Shown: positions 1-9,464 of the stretch, piece by piece
How the letters are laid out: the number at the start of each line of letters is the position of its first letter
Position numbering within the stretch: the first letter of the stretch is position 1
Assembly: GCF_001949145.1 (NCBI RefSeq)
Contig: NW_019091459.1
Location: forward strand, 943,371 to 959,802
From: Acanthaster planci
Lineage: Eukaryota; Echinodermata; Asteroidea; Valvatida; Acanthasteridae
Direction of reading: 5' to 3'
DNA length: 16,432 nt
The notes under the pieces: model-generated
The model's input: the letters and a program-made list of their open reading frames with translations, nothing else
Databases searched by the model: none
What the model was told of the DNA's origin: nothing
Translations under genes and position numbers: made by a program

Positions 1-1960
1 TTCTGACATAATGACTGACTAACGCAATGTGTAGTACGGTCAGGGTATTTCTAGAGTTGTTAAGGCATAACCCTGTGTGTCTTACTGCCCGACTACATTT
101 TATGAGTTCGTATTAAGGCTATGGGTTTTGAAATGCAGCCAAATCAGATTAGATCAATGTTAATCAGGGTACCTACATTCATTTATTTCAATTAGGCCTA
201 TCTTTAATCCAATGTTCCACATTCTCAATCGAATCTTCGCCACAAATCCGTCCAAACTGATCCATTATCTCTCTTAAAATTTTCACCTAGGGTTTTGAGA
301 CCACTAAAACCACTAGTACTTGTAACCAAACCAAAATAATTAGGCATTGGCTCTCTGAATTCTAAAATATTAAAACACAATTTTGTCTTCAAGTTCAACT
401 CATGAACATTCATACTTTTAATAGACTACCTTAATTCGTTCTTTCTGAGGCTGAAGCGCCCGTTGTAAGCTCTTCCTGTTTGTGGCAGTGTTTGCCTCAA
501 ACCTATACGACGTAGCTAAGCTCATTTTTCTGTCAAATTCTGTCGATTAGGCCCCCTATCTGTAAATTATCGATATATCTGAGGAAAAATTCCAACTCGA
601 CGATGCGCTGGACCGGAACACAGCTGACAGATGATTCGCTGGTGCGTTGAACATAAACCATTTCCCCAATGAAACCGCTTACTTTGTGTCAGGGTACCAG
701 TTGTAAGGGTACGCACACAGTTGTTGCTAGGTTACGGTTGACCTACTTTTTGTACCCCGGCGCGGCGCGGCGTGGAACCCACTGTGCCAGCAGACGTTCG
801 GTTGGACGTTTCATATTTCAGTTTGCTAATTCCTGATTTTTATTTGAACCAGAGATTTCGCGAAAAGCAAATAGTTTACTGGAGAACATGATAGACCCTA
901 CATGAGTGACACATAATGATTATCTAGAAGTGATATATACAAAATTCTGTATGGATTCACTTGAAATAAATCTTGAAATAAATCGATAACGCGGCAAAAT
1001 CGATGCGACCACTGAGATTTCTGTAGGGATGGTCGGGTTTTTTTCTAGAGGGAGGCGCAAAGAAAGTCCGAGGAGAATATTACTTTTGTAGATAATTCGT
1101 TTAGAACCCCAAACTGAAATTTCAAAAATTCAACCAATAAAACAGCACAAACCAATGTAATGAAACAAAACACAAAATTTAACACAGGAAAACACACGCA
1201 ACAGAAAACAAATGCTCACAAAGCCGCACAAAACTAAAAAACATTCAGAAACAAAATGACAAACAAAACTGACGGTTTTCCTATTAATGAGAGATGCAAC
1301 AGATATACCACTGCACAAGTCAGTGCCACAAGACACTCAAGGAGAGAACACAGTTTATTGTCACTATTCCAATAAAACAAACTTCTGAAATGCAAATCAA
1401 CAGACTTTATCCACAAGGAAGCCATTTCGATCATGTTACCAGAAATTGTCCTACTCAATATTATCTGTCAAAAGGGATGGTGCCTGACTATTTTGAGTCG
1501 CACGTCATGTTTATTTTCTTCATTTTATCAGTTCATCTTACAATATTTAGATATAATATACCACAATTTTTCAATCGTTTATCAATGTCGATTGTATTCA
1601 TTCGTAATGAGTGCTTCCATTTACATTCTCAAGCCCCCCCCCAAGTTAATCTCACTTTCAATTCAATATGACCGACTTGTGAATAGGCTCACTTAATGAA
1701 AGCAAACGATTTTGATATGGCTTAAGACAGATATTTTGACATTAATTGTTACAGGTTGACAAGCACCATTTTTAAAAATTCTAAACAACATTTATCCTCT
1801 TTCAGAAGTGTTAAGTGGAAAATTTATTGTAGAAAAGGGTTTAGAAAATCCAGTTCCTTTAATTTTTCCCCAGCATATTTCACATCTGTAAAATATCACA
1901 AATGTTGACACCAAAGTTGTACACGAGTCACATTAACCCCAACTCTAAAAGAAGCTTTCA
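1..1960. other. Left flank with no recognisable gene
   Basis: I see no exon with both conserved protein sequence and splice sites here. The open frames present are short and low in complexity; those around 1130-1460 on the minus strand come from an A/C-rich tract. A small CpG-rich patch lies at about 590-800, including a GCGGCGCGGCG-type run near 758-772. It could be a promoter of an unseen neighbour, but no transcript evidence is visible. A 12-bp direct repeat (CTTGAAATAAAT) sits near 960-984 and a run of nine C near 1634. Confidence 0.5.
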
Positions 1961-1987
1961 ACAGGAATTGTCCTGAATCCTTCAATA

Positions 1988-1993
1988 TTTATT
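1988..1993 (-). promoter_or_regulatory. Polyadenylation signal AATAAA for TMEM147
   Basis: TTTATT on the plus strand reads AATAAA on the minus strand, about 200 nt past the TMEM147 stop. It is the first canonical hexamer downstream of the stop. Cleavage would be expected around 1965-1978. This is inferred from position and motif only. Confidence 0.6.
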
Positions 1994-2193
1994 CCGTATT
2001 TTACAACCATCCGATGTGGCACAGCCAAGGCTTTTTTTTAGGGGGGTGGGGGGCAATTGTCTCCTTGTCCCTCCCCTGGGTTGCACCACGCCAACCTTCT
2101 CACAATATTGTGCACAAAGACAGTGAAACAAATTTCCCCAAATCGGGTTACGTTGTATTAAATAAAAAAGGGTTTTCTCAATTGTGTTTTTGT
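1994..2193 (-). other. Probable TMEM147 3' UTR with a C-rich tract
   Basis: The sequence lies between the stop codon and the AATAAA hexamer. On the sense strand it carries two six-C runs separated by A (2053-2041), then T and eight A (2040-2032). An open frame on the opposite strand across this segment is explained by the antisense of exon 6 plus this tract. Confidence 0.5.
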
Positions 2194-2335
2194 TCATTTT
2201 GCTGCAAAGTGGTTTGCAGTTGTGGATGTCAGTCCAACGTAGAGCTGAAGAGCGACGAGCCCCACACAGGATGTGTAGAAGAACTTAGCCAAGAGGAGAA
2301 TCCAGGAACCCAGACCAACAGCATGGATGAGGATT
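2194..2335 (-). CDS. TMEM147: TMEM147 coding exon 6 and stop
   Basis: The acceptor AATTAATCTTCTAG precedes base 2335, which completes Glu186. The exon then encodes residues 187-232 ([17 protein letters not shown], a final hydrophobic stretch, TTANHFAAK) and ends in TGA at 2196-2194. The GLGSW motif and the Leu/Val-rich last helix align with the human C-terminus. The last nine or so residues are lineage-specific. Confidence 0.93.
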
Positions 2336-5300
2336 CTAGAAGATTAATTAATGGAAAAAAGGAGTCGGAATTGAAAGCTGGTAATACTTAAAAAAGACTT
2401 AATCAAGATAAGGCAAATTAAAAACCCACACAGAAAACAATGTCAGTTTTTTTCAAAAGAGGAAAACATCCTTGATGGCATGATATTAAAAGTACAGTAT
2501 CAAAGCAAAATTGTAACATTTCTTGGAAGTTCAGATATTTACAGTCTCTAAAGTTGCTACAATGACTAAATAACAAGGAAATCTTGGAATATTTCTATCT
2601 GTATAGCCACTATGTAATCTCAGATCAACTGGAATCTTTATTGCAGTTGAGGTCATCACAAGTCCATGCAATCTACTTTAAGTCCATCTCAAGATAACAA
2701 GTCATTCGGTCTTAAGTCAGGTACCCAGAACAATACGTGGCAAAGGGACCCCCTAATGTGGTGCACAGGCTCTATACATGATATACCCTTGGCTTCTGAA
2801 CCTAGCAATTCCCAGTATTCCTTCACTACAAAAGAAGTCACAAGCTTTTCAAATGAACTGAGATAAAATCAACCCAGCATCAGGGTAATCCTGCAATTGT
2901 GACTGGAATTGTAATTGACCTGACAGCAACAACGCTGATTGAATCTTTTCAATTTGCTATTTTAGAAGGGGGGGTTGGGTGTTAATTTAATGGAAATTCT
3001 CTGCACATGATGCACTCTGCAACAAACATTACCTTGAGACAATATTCCTCCTGGATTAAACTATTGCAACCGAACTGTGCATAATTTGTGTGGTGATTAC
3101 CTTGTAAAGTGGCAGATTTATTATAATTTTGAGAGACATGAAAAGCTTCAAATCAGCACCAAGTTAAAGTGTCTAAAAACAAGAACATTAATGAGCAGTG
3201 AATATCACCATTTCTGCTATCAGTACAATTTTGCTATGCAAGAAACAGGTCACCAACTACGATGCAAAGTCTGAATGAATCCAGTCTTAAGCTACATGTA
3301 TGTCAATATCTAATGGCTTTGATTATACATGTATATAAAGCACAAGTCTACGGTAAAGTGGCTGTAGCCACTAGCCAATGACTCCCATTGGTAGAAGTGT
3401 AACTTCAAGCCATAGGAAAGTAATTTGGACATGGCTATGGAAGTGAACTTACTCCACAATGAGCGGTTTGTAGCAGCTAAGGAATAGAAGAATGATGACG
3501 ATAGGTCGCAGGGATTTGTTGAGATCATGACGGCTCCACAGCCAGACTAAAACTGCTGTGGCTAGGTGCTGGACCTGGAACAAATGGGGATCAAGTAACC
3601 TCAACCTGGAAGCATTACATGTATTTGGTTACTCGATTTATGCATAAATTAATTGGTTACATTTTTCTTTTTGATTGACATTGTGATGTGAAAATACAGG
3701 CTTCTTTTCAGATGGCATATTTGGACCAAATCTTGTTAATCAAAATCTCAATACATTCTTCAAAATGTGTGGATGCCATGACGAAGGGATGTAACTGAAA
3801 CGGCATTGTAGATTACATGAACAAATTGCCTTGTGGAAACCTGGACTATAAAATAAGGAAGGCATTAGAATACCACTAGTTTTGCAAAGCTGTACATGTA
3901 GTTGTTTGGAGAGTCGCAAATTGGCATATCATCATTTCTTGTATTTTTGACAGCATTCTCATACAGAATTGTGGTAAAACTGGGCATTCTAAGTCTTTGT
4001 CTCGTGAAAACAGTGCATCCAAAATTTAAAGAGGAAACTACATGGGACAGATCCATGGTTGTTAGATTCCTTACAATAACTTCCTTATTCCAACTTCCAT
4101 TGGGTTTTCTCTGCTTATCTTGCTGAGAGCAGTAAAATTTAAAAACAGAAAGCTATGCAGCTTCCAAATTTGAACAAATAAAAATTCACCAGTAAGGGAC
4201 AAAGAGTGCCATAATAGGACCTCTGCACACCAATTAAAAGAAGCCTCACCAAATTGACATTGGATTCAAGGCTCATCTGAATATACTTCCAGTCAAACTC
4301 TGTTCCTCTGGCCCCAAACCACAGAGGCAGCACGCGGGTGACGATCAGCTCTGCCGTTGCCCAACCGACTCCTGCCGTCATGAATCTCAGGTCACCCTTA
4401 CCAGCCACGCTGGTCAGGATGAAGTAAAAACCCACCAGGTCACCCAGGTCAACGGTTGATTTCATAAATTCCTGGCACAAAAGGAATTCAAAAAGCTTCT
4501 GGTCTGATAATGAACTAAACAGTGAAGTCTGCTGCAGGTGAAAAAGGCTTGATAAGGTGCTGTAACGTGTTTCTCAGGTTTTCTTGGTATCGACAAACCT
4601 GAGAAACACGTTTTATGCCCTAAAGAATGAACTGCCATTTTAAAAAAAGTTGCCACTGGTTTTTCTGTAAATTTAATACAGAAAGTATGGGTATTTAAGA
4701 AGATTTCTTGCAAAAATACAAAGGGAGTGAGTAGAGAGTCAAGTCACAGTCAAACTGTCAGTCGGACCTACCTGACAAAAAGCTAGTGCAGTCAGACAAA
4801 ACGTCCCAAGGAAACATGAAGAAAAAAGTCCTAGATGATAAATTCTTGAGTTACATGTAACTTTGATGAATGTACATGTACACATATGGAACAATCTATC
4901 AACAACAAACAAATAAAACAATAACAAAACCAAAATACCACAAGAATTGGCAACTCTTACACCGATGATATCCAGGTGTCCTGTTGTGCCGTCAGATGTA
5001 GGGAAGAAAGTGGCTAAAATCAACATCTGAAAACAAACCAAAAGCTGAACTTGACTGTGCTTTCAGAAGGTATAATGGTGTAAAGACAGGTCTTTCTCCT
5101 TTCTGCAATCCTCAACGTACATTCTGGGGTTTGTGATTTGAAAGTCCTTGTCCAGGCTAATGGAAAATGCCTCAAATGGCTCAGCATGCCTGTACATGTA
5201 CATGTACCTACCTCAAACACATGCAACAAAAAGGAATTTTGTATCTGCAAAGATACAATTACAATGTCAACTAATTTTTCTCAGACATGTCGGAACTCCA

Positions 5301-6799
5301 CTAACAAATACATCCACACGGCTTAGGCAAAAGTGTGATAATTTGAATTTGGAGATATTAAACTTACCTTGCATAGCTGTGTAAACAGGTAGATGGCTCC
5401 AGCTTGAACACATTTCCAAAAAGCACTGTATTCTGATCTGCAATGTTAAAAGTGGTGAAACAAAGTTAAGCCACTTCAAAAGTCATTTTCAACTTAAAAT
5501 ATTTCTAATTCTTAGTTTGTGAAGCGATTTCATGTAGAAACTGTGCAACTGTCATTGGGCATGCCAACAACCATGATTCATTACGGTCAAAATATATATT
5601 TTTGTTCTCAGACAACATTGGTGCTTGGCGATGTCATGTTTGTTTGTACACAGGCCATGCACAATTAAGCGACGTCCCTAGTTTCTGCTTATGTCGCTTG
5701 TTCAAGTGGCAATGACATCATTTTTATCAGGTCACGTCACAATGATGTAATTTTCCCGTGATATTTTAGGAAAATAAAGAGATTTGAAATGCCGGCAGCC
5801 AATATTGCTGCTGTGTCGTTACTGCTGAGTCAACGGCAAAATTATTTCTGATCGTTATTTTAGAAAATCTCTACTGAAATCAATAAATTTGCCACAGTGA
5901 ATCGATTGAGATTTTTGACGGCAACATTTTTATGCACAAAGTAAACTTTTAGCAAAGTTTTATTTTTTCGCATAAACATTTTCATCGGTTGAGTTGGACT
6001 TGCCTTCCCACCAAATTCAACACATCCAGTACAAGATTTCAAGAGTACAAAAATTCTCTTCGATCCGCTTTAAGAAATACATGTACAAAATGAAAGGAAA
6101 ATTTCATTTAGATCTGGGGTAGCATGTTTCTACCCCCAGAACTGTGGGGACCGACATCCGTTCCTCTCCCACGGGGAGGGGACGTCGGACCCCACAGTTC
6201 TGAGGGTAGCATGTTTCCTGTAAATTTTATTTATCAGAGCAATTTGTATTGAACTTTTTGGACGATAAAGAGATCGATGTCATCTGTGAACCGTGATCTC
6301 GAAATAGTTTAAAAACTACGTCTTCATTGCAAAATCAAGCGGCGCATGTATAATCTGGTGTCGTCGCTAGATTGTGGCTTGGTTCCTGACCTGATGCATG
6401 CCATTCTAGATCATGTTTTGGCCTACATTCAGAACATTTGTCAACACATTCTTCAATGAATGAATCATGGTTTTTGCAAAGTGAATTAACATGTAAGTCT
6501 GAATGTTGACCAAACTTAAGCATGCTGAAGTTTAAAAATGAGAAAATTTTAATTTTTGCAAAATATCACATATCAGAGTTTACACAGAAAAATGAAAGAC
6601 GCCCCCTGTTGACCAACTCGTATATTTCATGCCAGGACCGGTTGCCTCTTGCACAATTCGCACAAAAGTATTTGTAAATCGTATCATAGGCCTAACACTT
6701 TGACTGAGAATTTGAAACTTACAGTCCAGAATACTTGTATGTGATGAAGTAGGGGATATATGCCAAAGCCACACAATTTCCAAAGTGAAAGAGCGTCAT
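2194..6799 (-). CDS. TMEM147: TMEM147, ER translocon-associated multipass membrane protein (six exons, complete)
   Basis: Coding exons in transcript order on the minus strand are 6799-6723, 5437-5368, 5026-4961, 4471-4250, 3574-3453 and 2335-2194. They join in frame to 699 nt, giving 232 residues plus a TGA stop; human TMEM147 has 224. All five introns are GT-AG. The start is [18 protein letters not shown], which matches the family start, and an in-frame TAA lies two codons upstream. Family landmarks recalled from the human protein are [13 protein letters not shown] (27-39), [10 protein letters not shown] (50-59), GWATAELI (107-114), [15 protein letters not shown] (124-138), a [11 protein letters not shown] loop in exon 5 and GLGSW in exon 6. 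Most of the rest is hydrophobic, consistent with the roughly seven membrane segments of the family. TMEM147 is an ER protein that works with nicalin and NOMO in the Sec61-associated multipass translocon. The C-terminal tail TTANHFAAK differs from vertebrates and carries the extra length. The gene is divergent from NFRKB. Confidence 0.95.
2336..3452 (-). other. TMEM147 intron 5
   Basis: This 1,117-bp intron is AT-rich and holds no second coding exon that I can recognise. Two TACATGTA palindromes lie just inside its exon-5 side (3293 and 3326), and there is a seven-G run near 2968. The open frames here lack splice sites or family resemblance. Confidence 0.7.
3453..3574 (-). CDS. TMEM147: TMEM147 coding exon 5
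   Basis: Codons 146-185 ([13 protein letters not shown] through [17 protein letters not shown]) plus two bases of Glu186. The acceptor CCATTTGTTCCAG gives the same spacing as the human protein between the conserved NxxLV and VW positions. The donor is GA followed by GTAAGT. Confidence 0.93.
3575..4249 (-). other. TMEM147 intron 4
   Basis: The 675-bp intron carries two TACATGTA palindromes (3616 and 3893) and no recognised element. A 74-codon plus-strand frame around 3902-4126 has hydrophobic content but no family match or splice support. Confidence 0.7.
4250..4471 (-). CDS. TMEM147: TMEM147 coding exon 4
   Basis: Phase-0 exon of 74 codons (72-145), from [12 protein letters not shown] to SNVNL. 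It holds the most conserved part of the protein, GWATAELI and [15 protein letters not shown]. The acceptor is CTTTTGTGCCAG and the donor is TTG followed by GTGAGG. Reading past this donor gives non-family sequence, which supports the boundary. Confidence 0.95.
4472..4960 (-). other. TMEM147 intron 3
   Basis: The 489-bp intron contains the perfect 18-bp inverted repeat at 4564-4612, listed separately, and two TACATGTA palindromes (4852 and 4873). Nothing else is recognisable. Confidence 0.7.
4564..4612. repeat. Perfect 18-bp inverted repeat (hairpin) in TMEM147 intron 3
   Basis: Arms 4564-4581 and 4595-4612 are exact reverse complements (AACGTGTTTCTCAGGTTT on the left) around a 13-base loop at 4582-4594. 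The symmetry stops abruptly at both ends. At 49 nt it is shorter than usual animal microRNA precursors. It may be a remnant of a tiny foldback element or a structured intronic RNA. Confidence 0.85.
4961..5026 (-). CDS. TMEM147: TMEM147 coding exon 3
   Basis: Phase-0 exon of 22 codons (50-71), from [10 protein letters not shown] to DIIG. The acceptor is TTGTTTTCAG and the donor is GGT followed by GTAAGA. A competing donor three bases upstream would break the frame into exon 4, so the downstream GT is chosen. Confidence 0.9.
5027..5367 (-). other. TMEM147 intron 2
   Basis: The 341-bp intron contains two overlapping TACATGTA copies at 5193-5206. No exon or element is recognised; open frames on both strands are short and lack splice support. 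Confidence 0.65.
5368..5437 (-). CDS. TMEM147: TMEM147 coding exon 2
   Basis: The acceptor TTAACATTGCAG precedes base 5437. The exon completes Leu26 and encodes residues 27-49 ([13 protein letters not shown], then [10 protein letters not shown]), ending in phase 0 before donor GTAAGT. It matches the second hydrophobic segment of the family. Confidence 0.92.
5438..6722 (-). other. TMEM147 intron 1
   Basis: The 1,285-bp first intron contains the 80-nt hairpin at 6130-6209 and a cluster of CRE-like and ATF-like words at 5713-5749, both described separately. There is no further coding sequence that I recognise. Confidence 0.7.
6114..6217. repeat. 80-nt near-perfect hairpin with duplicated flanking arm
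   Basis: Arms 6130-6159 and 6180-6209 are 30 bases each with only three mismatches. Inside them CCTCTCCC faces GGGGAGG, so the stem could continue almost to a tiny terminal loop. The base of the stem carries a second motif: CTGGGGTAGCATGTTTC at 6114-6130 is repeated as CTGAGGGTAGCATGTTTC at 6200-6217. CTGGGGTAG at 6114-6122 can therefore compete with the right arm for CTACCCCCAG at 6130-6139. The size suits a microRNA precursor, but a foldback transposon remnant explains it equally well. Confidence 0.8.
6723..6799 (-). CDS. TMEM147: TMEM147 coding exon 1
   Basis: Codons 1-25 plus two bases of codon 26. The ATG is at 6799-6797 and the sequence runs to YKYSG followed by CT and donor GTAAGT at 6722. 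The split Leu codon is completed by the first base of exon 2. The in-frame TAA at 6805-6803 fixes this as the first possible ATG in the exon. The 5' UTR boundary is not visible. Confidence 0.93.
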
Positions 6800-6960
6800 T
6801 TTATTTTACGCCGCCTGATTCCCTCGCAAAATGTGAACGTGGTCAATTTGCAATTAACTTGACTACAGATATGAGGATCTAGACCGAAGATTCGGTCGTT
6901 ATCTCGGAGAAAATTAGTCTGGCGCACATCCTGAGCCACTTCTCCTGTATCAAATTATAA
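6800..6960. promoter_or_regulatory. Presumed TMEM147 promoter-proximal region
   Basis: This is the sequence immediately upstream of the TMEM147 start codon. It has a few CpG-containing words (ACGCCGCC near 6818-6825, several CG near 6880-6920) and no TATA box or other clear core element. It may also serve the divergent NFRKB gene, whose 5' untranslated exon I could not place. The call rests on position only. Confidence 0.3.
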
Positions 6961-7715
6961 TAGAAGAGCACCAGTCTATTATTTCGCTCCAGATAATGGA
7001 AATAATAGTCTAGTCCCTAAACCTATTTTGATCTTGGTCATTTCCTTTGATCATGCTGATGCGGGTACCCTCATCAGTCATAGTGACCTTGTCGAGCAGC
7101 TGTGTTTGAGCCTAAATTGGTGGTGAATAGCCGTAACAATGTAAAATATTTTAACTAAACTAAAATTTGGGGAGATGTTACTGTGGAAAAACGGTGAATT
7201 TGGATTAGGCCTACACTTACTTAAGCTAGGCTTATTTTATTTTCATTAACCCTTTTTAGATCATATGCCATGTATGATGTACATGTATGTAGGCCTAACG
7301 AAGATGCATGTACATTCATGACACAGTTGTCCTATGAGTCAAAATCTGTCAAATTTCACATAAGTGTCTGTGTACTGGGGCAAATCAAGTAGAAGGAATT
7401 TTTACTGTTTTTGACAGTTACAGTAGACATGGTAGAAGGAGGGTTAATCATACTCAGTGTTACACAGTGGCTGTTGTTATGGCAGCCATAACACATCTCC
7501 CATTTTCTATTGTTGCGACACTGCAACTGTGCAAGCGCGCCAACTTCAGTGGAGATTTCGGACTTTATTTTTCTTTTAACAAAAATTCCTCCAAAGCCTC
7601 CGATGAGAAAAGAAAAAAGATTCCTGCTTAGGCCTATACAATTAGAAACCAACATGAAAAAAAACAATTATGGTATAAAACATGAAATTTAGGCAAAAAA
7701 AATGAAATAGTCCAA

Positions 7716-7770
7716 GCGCGGATTTGAACTCACATTCAAACCTTCCACCTTAACCACTCAGCATACAGCG
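7716..7770 (-). repeat. Degenerate tRNA-Ser/Leu-like sequence, possible SINE head
   Basis: On the minus strand an A-box-like GCTGAGTGGTTAAGG (near 7762-7748) is followed by a B-box-like AGTTCAAATCC (7730-7720), and a T8 run, a possible Pol III terminator, lies at 7702-7695. Only about 17 nt separate the boxes, so the anticodon and variable arms are missing. The T-stem bases flanking TTCAAAT mostly do not pair. It is therefore not a working tRNA; a tRNA-derived SINE fragment or decayed tRNA pseudogene fits best. Confidence 0.5.
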
Positions 7771-7997
7771 ATCCAGGTAATTAAAAATACATAAACCGTC
7801 GTGATGATCAGCTGCGTTATCGCACTTGTGCAGTTCAGTGCTGTAATGATAGAAAAGGAGAAATGCATTACGACTGCTGTAACGATAGTCACTTTGTTAT
7901 TGTTAAGCTGCTCACTGCATTTTAAGCCAATTTCCATTCCATCACTATGTTGATTTTAGGGACCCTGCACTAGGAAGTGAATAAAGCTAGAAGCAGA

Positions 7998-8116
7998 GAG
8001 GGGAACAAATTGTCTACCATAGTAACAATTGCGAGTATCCATTCGTCAAACGTTATCATGGGTGACATGGCTATATCATGTATATGCAACGTTCTTGTCA
8101 CAAATTTGTTCCCCTC
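7998..8116. repeat. 119-bp segment bounded by 14-bp perfect inverted repeats
   Basis: GAGGGGAACAAATT at 7998-8011 has its exact reverse complement at 8103-8116. Allowing one gap, two more bases (GT) pair inward. No target-site duplication was found. It could be a small foldback element or a structured non-coding segment. Confidence 0.6.
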
Positions 8117-8344
8117 AGGTAAATCATCTGAGCATGCGCACATGAAACGTGAAAAAGGCTTAGGCCTATTGTGCACTTGCTATGTTGATCAGTCATGCCT
8201 GTTAATTGAAAACAGTCAAAGGTCAAGAAGTGTGTTTTAATTTACCAGTGTTAAGACCCAAGCTCTCAACTTATTGAGATCGATTCATGAGTGCTATATG
8301 CATAGACCTAATCATTGTAATGTAAATGATACCAGCGGAATGAG

Positions 8345-8480
8345 GTCAACTGGCCCCCTGACCGACTTGCCCCTTCTTGCCCCCTGCCAAGCTGTCGCCT
8401 AGCCGAGTTGCCCTTTTGCAGATTCTTCCCTTGGCAAACTCACCTCCTGACCAAGCTGCCCCCTCAGCAGGCAGTCTACT
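8345..8480 (+). repeat. C-rich degenerate repeat block, inverted relative of the 51-bp minisatellite
   Basis: The block repeats words such as CTTGCCCC, GACCAAGC and GGCAAACTCACC, which are the reverse-strand words of the minisatellite about 135 bases to the right. Units are too diverged to give a clean period. With the right block it forms a foldback arrangement around 8481-8615. Confidence 0.55.
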
Positions 8481-8615
8481 AGTTTGGACAATTAACTACA
8501 TAGTTTCAAAATGATGATAAGTGTTCTGGCAGAAGGGAAAATTTGCAGGTCGAGGTCTTTGTGCCAGACAATGCACTCTGATGGCAACCACAAAATATAA
8601 ACTAAGCACGGCAAG

Positions 8616-8870
8616 AGGGTGAGATGTGAAGGGGCAAGTCGCTCGGTTGGGGAGTGAGTTGACAAAAGGGTGAGATGTGAAGGGGCAAATTGCTCGGTTG
8701 GGGGGTGAGTTGGCAAAAGGGTGAGATGTGAAAGGGCAAGTCGCTCGGTTGGGGAGTGAGTTGACAAAAGGGTGAGATGTGAAGGGGCAAATTGCTCGGT
8801 TGGGGGGTGAGTTGGCAAAAGGGTGAGATGTGATGGGGCAAGTCGCTTGGTTGGGGAGTGAGTTGGTAAG
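8616..8870. repeat. 51-bp minisatellite, five units in an A-B-A-B-A pattern
   Basis: Units start at 8616, 8667, 8718, 8769 and 8820, each exactly 51 bases, beginning AGGGTGAGATGTGA. Units 1, 3 and 5 share CAAGTCGCT; units 2 and 4 share CAAATTGCT and a GGGGGGTGAGTTGGC segment. The true higher-order period is therefore 102 bp. A decayed sixth unit continues to about 8897. Because 51 is a multiple of three, long frames stay open on the minus strand (17-residue Pro/Thr/Ser repeats); I take these as by-products of the repeat, not a gene. Confidence 0.9.
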
Positions 8871-9464
8871 GGGATGAGTCGGCCAGAGGGCAATGCCCTA
8901 CCATCGTATCAGTAATGCTTGTCATGCTTGTGCATATTGTTAAGTAATAACTGGGTACCGTTGCAGCTTTTATTTTTTTCATGTAATGCACGTTAAATCA
9001 AAGATTTGTAATCATATCAGACTTGTCAGAAAGATATTTGTTGGTTGCAATTGGGTTTTCACTGTTACGACACATATACAGTGTACATGCACTGTAGCAT
9101 CAGTTGCAACTATACATGTAGACTATTTGGGACGGCATCGCAATTATAGTTGCTAGAGTTGGGCGGTCACTTCAGCACAGAGGTCCAATGTGTGCACCTG
9201 CCGTAGCAAAAAATAAGATTTTATTTAGCCTACGGTATGTCGTAGAAGAAGTGGCATATTTTTGAGGGATGTTTGATGTGAGCTGCATGAATGTGGGAAG
9301 CTTCAGAAATTTTGCGTAGAAATTTGCACACAATAGTTGGGCCAACCCAACTGCAGCGCTGTATTTGGGACTGTCTCATCTATAGTTGGGACAGACACAA
9401 TAGTTTGAGTGTGACATCTCTTTAGTTTTTTATTTATAAGACATGTATATCTTTTTCTTTGTAG

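Larger units (their letters stand above)
6961..9464. other. Spacer and NFRKB 5' intron region
   Basis: The region between the two gene starts contains no coding exon that I can support. It holds a 9-bp inverted repeat (6976-6984 with 7000-7008), a weak TTAA-bounded segment (7246-7447), the tRNA-Ser-like relic, the 119-bp inverted repeat and the foldback minisatellite. Because the first NFRKB coding exon starts at an acceptor, an untranslated NFRKB exon and its intron must occupy part of this stretch, or lie further left. I could not identify the donor. Confidence 0.6.

Noticed and set aside
1130-1458. Two overlapping minus-strand frames with hydrophobic, Cys- and Phe-rich translations
   Set aside because: They read through an A/C-rich low-complexity tract; there is no family resemblance, splice support or start context.
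2014-2391. 125-codon plus-strand frame
   Set aside because: It is the antisense of TMEM147 exon 6 and its 3' UTR; the opposite strand carries the conserved protein and the splice acceptor.
7246-7447. Second piggyBac-type element bounded by TTAA, with CCCT ends
   Set aside because: The ends agree at only about 9 of 14 positions, including the common CCCT; chance pairing of two TTAA sites cannot be excluded.
8492-8991. Two long minus-strand frames encoding 17-residue Pro/Thr/Ser repeats
   Set aside because: They stay open only because the 51-bp minisatellite unit is a multiple of three, so two different frames are open across it at once; no unique coding sequence or splice site supports a gene.
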